Below the pieces are notes generated by a model. It was not told where the DNA came from. It did no database searches and worked only from the letters and a program-made list of their open reading frames with translations. The translations under genes and the position numbers were made by a program. From Candidatus Shapirobacteria bacterium (GTDB lineage Bacteria > Patescibacteriota > Microgenomatia > UBA12405), in contig JAGVHP010000028.1 in assembly GCA_020056515.1 (NCBI GenBank), forward strand, positions 1 to 11,975: DNA of 11,975 nt. Reading direction: 5' to 3'. Positions 11,969 through 11,975 of the stretch are shown here, piece after piece. Position 1 is the stretch's first letter. The number at the start of each line of letters is the position of its first letter.

Positions 11969-11975
11969 TTGGAGT

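Noticed and set aside
1..11975. UGA recoding as in some Patescibacteria
   Set aside because: The 71-aa gene and metG end with TGA at overlapping junctions, and no long gene needs TGA read through.

Overview
The window looks like a chromosomal segment from an AT-rich ultrasmall bacterium, most likely a member of the Patescibacteria (CPR), perhaps Microgenomates-like. Evidence: divergent PilN/PilO-like proteins with tiny membrane proteins between them, a signal-anchored Ig/FnIII-like surface protein, very tight gene packing (most junctions overlap or are only a few bases apart), few Shine-Dalgarno sequences, and -10 boxes 6-7 nt before several start codons. TAA, TAG and TGA are all used as stops and no long frame carries an internal TGA, so the standard bacterial code fits. 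The lineage is an inference.

Layout. (1) Positions 1-6284, minus strand: one long run of genes in the order murJ, pilN-like, pilO-like, a 71-aa membrane protein, a 420-aa surface protein, a 106-aa membrane protein, a polyprenyl-phosphate phosphoribosyltransferase-like UbiA protein, and a GT-C (GT39-type) glycosyltransferase cut by the left edge. This is a cell-envelope operon: lipid II flipping, pilus assembly platform, surface proteins and lipid-linked sugar transfer. (2) Positions 6338-8829, plus strand: rpsT-metG-tatD, divergent from murJ across a 53-bp spacer with a probable leaderless promoter for each direction. metG and tatD carry three in-frame copies of a 35-37 bp hairpin repeat, and tatD also holds a heptamer repeat. 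(3) Positions 8815-9762, minus strand: a fusion of an OmpR/PhoB-type winged helix to a degenerate methyltransferase-like domain, convergent with tatD and sharing a bidirectional terminator nested in its coding end. (4) Positions 9830-10457, plus strand: three small unrecognised ORFs (31, 75 and 90 aa), divergent from the winged-helix gene. The two promoters share a 10-bp inverted repeat. (5) Positions 10461-11968, minus strand: a 78-aa protein with an internal duplication, tsaD, and a thioredoxin-like protein lacking both active-site cysteines.

How they work together. murJ, the pil-like genes and the sugar-lipid genes act at the envelope. rpsT, metG and tsaD serve translation (30S subunit, Met-tRNA charging, t6A37 modification). 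The least explained part is 8815-10457, where a possible DNA-binding/methyltransferase-like regulator faces three orphan small genes across a symmetrical promoter region. No rRNA, tRNA, CRISPR array, transposase or integrase was seen.
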